A stretch of DNA of 9,272 bases from JAAZPG01 sp012797375 (lineage in GTDB: Bacteria; Acidobacteriota; Aminicenantia; Aminicenantales; UBA4085): positions 1 through 9,272 of the forward strand of contig CALMMC010000156.1 in assembly GCA_937868205.1 (NCBI GenBank). The letters are read 5' to 3'. Position 1 is the stretch's first letter, and each line of letters starts with the position of its first letter. The notes beneath the pieces are model-generated. The model ran no database searches. It was not told where the DNA came from and saw only the letters and a program-made list of their open reading frames with translations. This document shows, one piece after another, positions 5,562-9,272 of this stretch. Made by a program: the position numbers and the translations under genes.

Positions 5562-8432
5562 GTGAACGAAGCCGGCCGGCGGAAAATCCGCGACCCGCGG
5601 GGGACGCCGTTCCCGGAAAAACGCTTGGCCGCTTCCTCGGACGGGAAAACGAAACGGCTGGCCGCCCTTCTCTCCTTGGGATACCTCATCCTCGCGGCCG
5701 CGATTCTTTACGTGGGACGCGCGTCCTACCTCCTTTATTTAAAAAAACTCGAAATCAAAGTCCAAGACGAGCTGGTTTCGATCGCCGACCTGAAGACCGA
5801 GCAATTGGCCCGATGGCGGGCGGAACGCCTGGCCGACGCGTTTTTCCTGGACGAAAACGTCTTTATTGCGGTCCTGGCCGGACGAGTGCTCAAAACGCCC
5901 GACGACGATCGTTCCCGACGCCAGCTCGCCGCTTGGGTGGAAAAATTCGAGGCCAGCGGCATCTATGACCGGATCCAGCTCCTCGACCGCGAGGGAGCGG
6001 CTTTTCTCTCGGTCCCGGCCGGCCTTCCCGGCGTCTCGGCCGCCGTCAAACGGCGGCTCCCGGACATTTTTTTCTCGGGAAAGCCCGAGATCGTCGATTT
6101 TTTCATGGACGAATCCGAAGGCCAGCCGTTCCTCAGCCTCCTGATTCCGATTTTCAAGAACGGCATCCGTCCGGACGTCGAAAGCGTGCTCGCTCTCCGC
6201 CTGGATCCGAGGATGTACCTCTATCCCTACCTCGCCCGCCGGTCCTCGTCCAGCCGAACGGCCGAAACTCATCTCGTCCGCCGGGACGGCGACGATGCGG
6301 TTTTCCTCGACGAGGACCGCTTCCGGCAAAACAACCCCTTTCCCGTCAGAATTCCCCTCCGGGACAATACGATTTTCGGACAGGCCGTCGAGGGGCGGGA
6401 GGGCCTCATCCGGGGAATCGACGACCGCCGGAATCCGGTGATTGCCTGCCTCCGCCGCGTTCCCGGCTCTCCCTGGTTCCTGGTCGCCCAAATCGACGCC
6501 GATGAGCTCTACGCCCCGGCCCGGAAACGGTTCCTGGGACAAATGGCGGTCATCATCTCCATTCTGACCGCCGTCGGGCTGGCCGCGGCGATGATTCCCC
6601 GGCGGCAGAAGATGCGCTTCCTCCGCGAGCGCCTGGCCGCCGCCCGGTCTCTCCACGAGCTGTCCTCGCGCCAGGAAGCCCTGATCGCCTCTCTTCCCGA
6701 GATCATCATCGAAATTGATCCGGCGAAGGTCTGCTTCTGGGCCAACATGTCGGGCCTGGACTTCTTCGGGGAAGACGTGATCGGCAAGAACATCGGCCGG
6801 TATTACGCAAGCGATGAGGACCTGCAGACGAAAATGTCCCCCCTCTTCGAGGGCTCCGGCGAGGCGGTTCACATCGAGGGCCGTCATCGCCGCCGGGACG
6901 GGGAGATCCGGCTTCTCGGCTGGTGGTGCCGGGGGATCAAGGATCCCGAGGGCCGGGTGACCGCCGTCCTTTGCTCCGGCCGGGACATCACCGAGGAACG
7001 GCGGGACGCGGAAGACCGGCGGGAAAGCGAAGCCCGCTACCGGACGCTGGTCGACAACGCCCCGGCGGCGGTCTTCGTCGTCCGCGAAGACCGGGTCGTC
7101 CTGGTGAACGCCGCCTGCACGCGGCTGTTTGGAGCCGCCGCTCCGGACCTGCTGCTGGACAGATCCCCTTACGACCTGATCCACCCTGATCACCGGGAGG
7201 CCTTTCGTGAACGGATCCGCCGCCTCCGCGACGCGGGAGAGGTTTTCCCGACGCTCGAGAAAAAGATCGTCCGCCTGGACGGCTCCACGCGCGACGTTGA
7301 AGTCACGGCCGTTCCCTTCCCCGACCGCGGCGTCATGGCCGTCCACGTGGTCCTGTCCGACATCACCGAGCGCAAGCGGGTCGAAGCCGAGCGGGAAACC
7401 GCCTTGGCGGCCGTGAAGGAAAATCAGTCGATTTTCGACCAGTTCATGAAAAACAGCCCGGTGTACATGTTCTTCAAGGACGAGAACATCCGGGCCCTCA
7501 GCTTGAGCGCGAATTATTCAATCATGCTCGGCATGCCCGTCACCGCGGCGCTCGGCAAGACCATGTCCGAGCTTTTCCCGTCCGACTTGGCCCGAAACAT
7601 GGTCGCCGACGACCAGCGGATCCTGCGGGAAGGCCGGACGATCACCGTTGACGAGGAATTGAACGGGCGGCATTACACGACGATCAAGTTTCCGATCCAT
7701 ATCGAAGGCAAGCCCCGGTATCTGGCCGGATTCACTCTCGATATCACCGAGCGGAAGCTGGCCGAGGACCGGATCAAGGCGGCCAACGAAGCCCTGCTCG
7801 TCTCTCTGCGGGAAAAAGAGCTCCTCCTCCAAGAGGTCCACCACCGGGTCAAGAACAACATGCAGATCATCTCCAGCCTGTTCAACCTGGAATCCGAGCA
7901 CGCGTCTTCGGAAACCCGCGAGATCCTCAAGCGGGGACAGGCGCGCATCCGGTCGATGAGCCTGATCCACGAGAAGCTCTACCGGTCGGTCGATCTTTCA
8001 AAAATCGACCTGTCCGGATACCTCGAGAGCCTGTCCACCCACCTGTTCCAGATCTACGTGGTCGATCCCCGCCAGATCCGCCTGGAGACGGATATCGCCG
8101 AAGTTCGGCTGGACATCAACTCGGCCATTCCCTTCGGCCTGATCATCAACGAGCTGATTTCCAACGCCTTGAAACACGCCTTCCCGGGCGGCCGAAAGGG
8201 CGTCATTCAGATCCGGCTCGCCCGGGCCGCCGGAGATACGGTGATCCTGCAGGTGTCGGATGACGGCGTCGGGCTGCCGGAGGGCTTCGACCGGAGCAAC
8301 TCCGCCGGCTTCGGATTTCAGATCATCAACCTGCTCGTCGAACAGCTGGACGCCGTCTTGGACGTCGACCGCAACGACGGGACGACCTTCACCTTGAAGT
8401 TCAAGGAGCTGAAATACCCGTCCCGGCCCTGA
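5562..8432 (+). CDS. Membrane sensor histidine kinase, three PAS domains, HisKA_2 type
   Basis: A 956-residue two-component sensor kinase. A cytoplasmic N-tail of about 33 residues is followed by a membrane helix (about 34-60), an extracytoplasmic region (about 61-325, probably Cache-like), and a second helix (about 327-345). Three PAS modules follow at about 366-480, 488-605 and 620-733, each ending in the usual D-I-T-E pattern (475-478, 600-603, 727-730). The transmitter is of the HisKA_2 family: the H-box EVHHRVKNNMQ (758-768), where H761 aligns with the expected phosphorylated histidine, the N-box NELISNALKHAF (863-874), the G1 box DDGVG (900-904) and GFGF (916-919). All key residues are present, so it should be active. 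HisKA_2 kinases often lack classical DNA-binding partners next door, and no response regulator is visible here. Its gene is divergent from the DUF5916 gene, which may be its target or share its control. The ligand is unknown. Confidence 0.93.
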   Translation: MNEAGRRKIRDPRGTPFPEKRLAASSDGKTKRLAALLSLGYLILAAAILYVGRASYLLYLKKLEIKVQDELVSIADLKTEQLARWRAERLADAFFLDENVFIAVLAGRVLKTPDDDRSRRQLAAWVEKFEASGIYDRIQLLDREGAAFLSVPAGLPGVSAAVKRRLPDIFFSGKPEIVDFFMDESEGQPFLSLLIPIFKNGIRPDVESVLALRLDPRMYLYPYLARRSSSSRTAETHLVRRDGDDAVFLDEDRFRQNNPFPVRIPLRDNTIFGQAVEGREGLIRGIDDRRNPVIACLRRVPGSPWFLVAQIDADELYAPARKRFLGQMAVIISILTAVGLAAAMIPRRQKMRFLRERLAAARSLHELSSRQEALIASLPEIIIEIDPAKVCFWANMSGLDFFGEDVIGKNIGRYYASDEDLQTKMSPLFEGSGEAVHIEGRHRRRDGEIRLLGWWCRGIKDPEGRVTAVLCSGRDITEERRDAEDRRESEARYRTLVDNAPAAVFVVREDRVVLVNAACTRLFGAAAPDLLLDRSPYDLIHPDHREAFRERIRRLRDAGEVFPTLEKKIVRLDGSTRDVEVTAVPFPDRGVMAVHVVLSDITERKRVEAERETALAAVKENQSIFDQFMKNSPVYMFFKDENIRALSLSANYSIMLGMPVTAALGKTMSELFPSDLARNMVADDQRILREGRTITVDEELNGRHYTTIKFPIHIEGKPRYLAGFTLDITERKLAEDRIKAANEALLVSLREKELLLQEVHHRVKNNMQIISSLFNLESEHASSETREILKRGQARIRSMSLIHEKLYRSVDLSKIDLSGYLESLSTHLFQIYVVDPRQIRLETDIAEVRLDINSAIPFGLIINELISNALKHAFPGGRKGVIQIRLARAAGDTVILQVSDDGVGLPEGFDRSNSAGFGFQIINLLVEQLDAVLDVDRNDGTTFTLKFKELKYPSRP

Positions 8433-8439
8433 GCCCGGC

Positions 8440-9272
8440 TCAAATCTTCAGGTGGCTGATTTTGCCCGCGGCGACCACGCCCAATCCCAGCCGCTCGGCA
8501 TAGCGCAGGTACTCGGTGAACCGCGGATTCTCGTTGACCGCCACGCCCATTTCTTTCCGCTTGGCCGCCAGGAGGTTGTGGCAGACCATGTCCAGGGCGA
8601 AGGGGTCCGTGGCCAGGTAAATCCGGTTGTCGATATACGTGAATTTGGCGTTCGGCCCCGGGCCGCCGTCGTACTGGCACAAGAGCCCGTCGGTGACATT
8701 GAGGACCATCTTGTCCCGGACGTCGGGGAATGCCAGGACCTCGACACAGACGTCGAGGAACAGCGGGGCATGGAGGCGGTTGGTGTTGCAGACCGCCCCG
8801 TAGCCGATGTTCTTGGTGGCCATCGAAGCCGCGTTGCCGGTGTTCTTGAAAACCGGGAGGTTGATGATCTTGGTCAGTCTCTTGGTCAGAAGCTTCCCGA
8901 AGTAAGAATATTTGCCGTTGAAGACATGCTGATTGAGATAGCCGAGGTCCTTGGGACCGTCGACATCGGCCCAATAATACCGGTCGAGATCGAAATTCGG
9001 GACGCTGACGTGGGTGCCGTCGGGCTTCAACCACTTGCTGTTGTCCGCCGTCGTTCCCTCCTGGGCCTGCTCGTCCATCGTCTGAAGCCCCTCGATCGAC
9101 ATCCCGGGAAACCGCCCGGCCGTGAAGCCGGCGTCGGTCAGCATGAAATCGCACAGGTCCCAGATGACGATGTTGTTCCGGGCGTAGCCGCCGGCCTCGA
9201 CCCAGGCGGCCACGGCATCAAACAGCTCCACGCGGCTACTGAACAAACCCGCCACACCCGGCTTGACCGTAG
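8440..9272 (-). CDS. DUF362-domain protein, 5' end outside the window
   Basis: The reading frame is open to the window edge. A GTG at 9255 would give 271 residues, but the codons before it read TVKPG, which looks like the interior strand of a DUF362 domain rather than an N-terminus, so I treat the gene as truncated at its 5' end. DUF362 features include FDAVAAWVEAGGYARNNIVI (numbered 12-31 from that GTG), which resembles the helix and strand linking to a conserved aspartate (D33), a central VFKNTGNAASMATKNIGYGA (134-153) and an ending with ATDPFALDMVCHNLL. Some DUF362 proteins are fused to ferredoxin-type 4Fe-4S domains; the visible part has scattered cysteines but no CxxCxxC motif. The role of the family is not established. 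It converges with the sensor kinase gene with 7 bases between stop codons and no visible terminator. Confidence 0.8.
   Translation of the reverse strand, partial: TVKPGVAGLFSSRVELFDAVAAWVEAGGYARNNIVIWDLCDFMLTDAGFTAGRFPGMSIEGLQTMDEQAQEGTTADNSKWLKPDGTHVSVPNFDLDRYYWADVDGPKDLGYLNQHVFNGKYSYFGKLLTKRLTKIINLPVFKNTGNAASMATKNIGYGAVCNTNRLHAPLFLDVCVEVLAFPDVRDKMVLNVTDGLLCQYDGGPGPNAKFTYIDNRIYLATDPFALDMVCHNLLAAKRKEMGVAVNENPRFTEYLRYAERLGLGVVAAGKISHLKI

Noticed and set aside
5739..7346. 535-residue minus-strand frame opposite the sensor kinase
   Set aside because: It is antisense to the membrane, sensor and PAS regions of a recognisable kinase and shows no domain of its own.
8433..8439. Bidirectional terminator between the kinase and DUF362 genes
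   Set aside because: Only seven bases separate the stop codons and I see no clear hairpin followed by a T run on either side.

Overview
The window looks like one end of a metagenome-assembled contig from a GC-rich, Gram-negative bacterium. The best guess at lineage is Acidobacteriota or Aminicenantota. This rests on the company of genes: a DUF5916-type outer-membrane barrel with a CBM9-like front end, a DUF6599-like periplasmic protein, and a HisKA_2 sensor kinase with several PAS domains. No rRNA or other phylogenetic marker is complete here, so the placement is inference. I see no tRNA, rRNA, CRISPR array, insertion sequence or phage gene.

Layout. Bases 1-236 are not genomic. Bases 156-236 read, in order, as an 11-T run, the Illumina P5 sequence (one mismatch), an 8-base index and the complete Nextera Read 1 transposase adapter; bases 1-155 are unassignable, AT-richer sequence beyond it. 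True genome begins at 237, inside dnaX (minus strand), which is therefore cut off at its 3' end. Divergent from dnaX is an EamA/DMT-family transporter (1362-2252, plus) whose GTG start sits 9 bases after a perfect TATAAT, suggesting a leaderless mRNA. Its 3' end overlaps by 86 bases the end of a convergent minus-strand pair: a large CBM9-like/DUF5916 outer-membrane protein (5408 to 3174) followed by an exported DUF6599-like protein (3105 to 2167). Divergent from this pair, across a 153-base intergenic region, is a 956-residue membrane sensor histidine kinase (5562-8432, plus). Seven bases after it ends a convergent DUF362-domain gene, which runs off the right edge of the window.

How the parts may work together. 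The only visible candidate for a coherent system is the centre: an outer-membrane barrel and a periplasmic protein encoded head to tail, with a sensor kinase facing them across a shared regulatory region. That region holds a perfect 7-1-7 palindrome overlapping the predicted -10 box of the barrel gene and, on the other side, a consensus -35 for the kinase gene. Joint control of an envelope uptake or modification function is a reasonable hypothesis, but no substrate or partner can be read from the sequence. dnaX, the transporter and the DUF362 gene look like ordinary neighbours. The clearest discovery is technical: the adapter artefact at the left end, which creates false protein tails and false ORFs.
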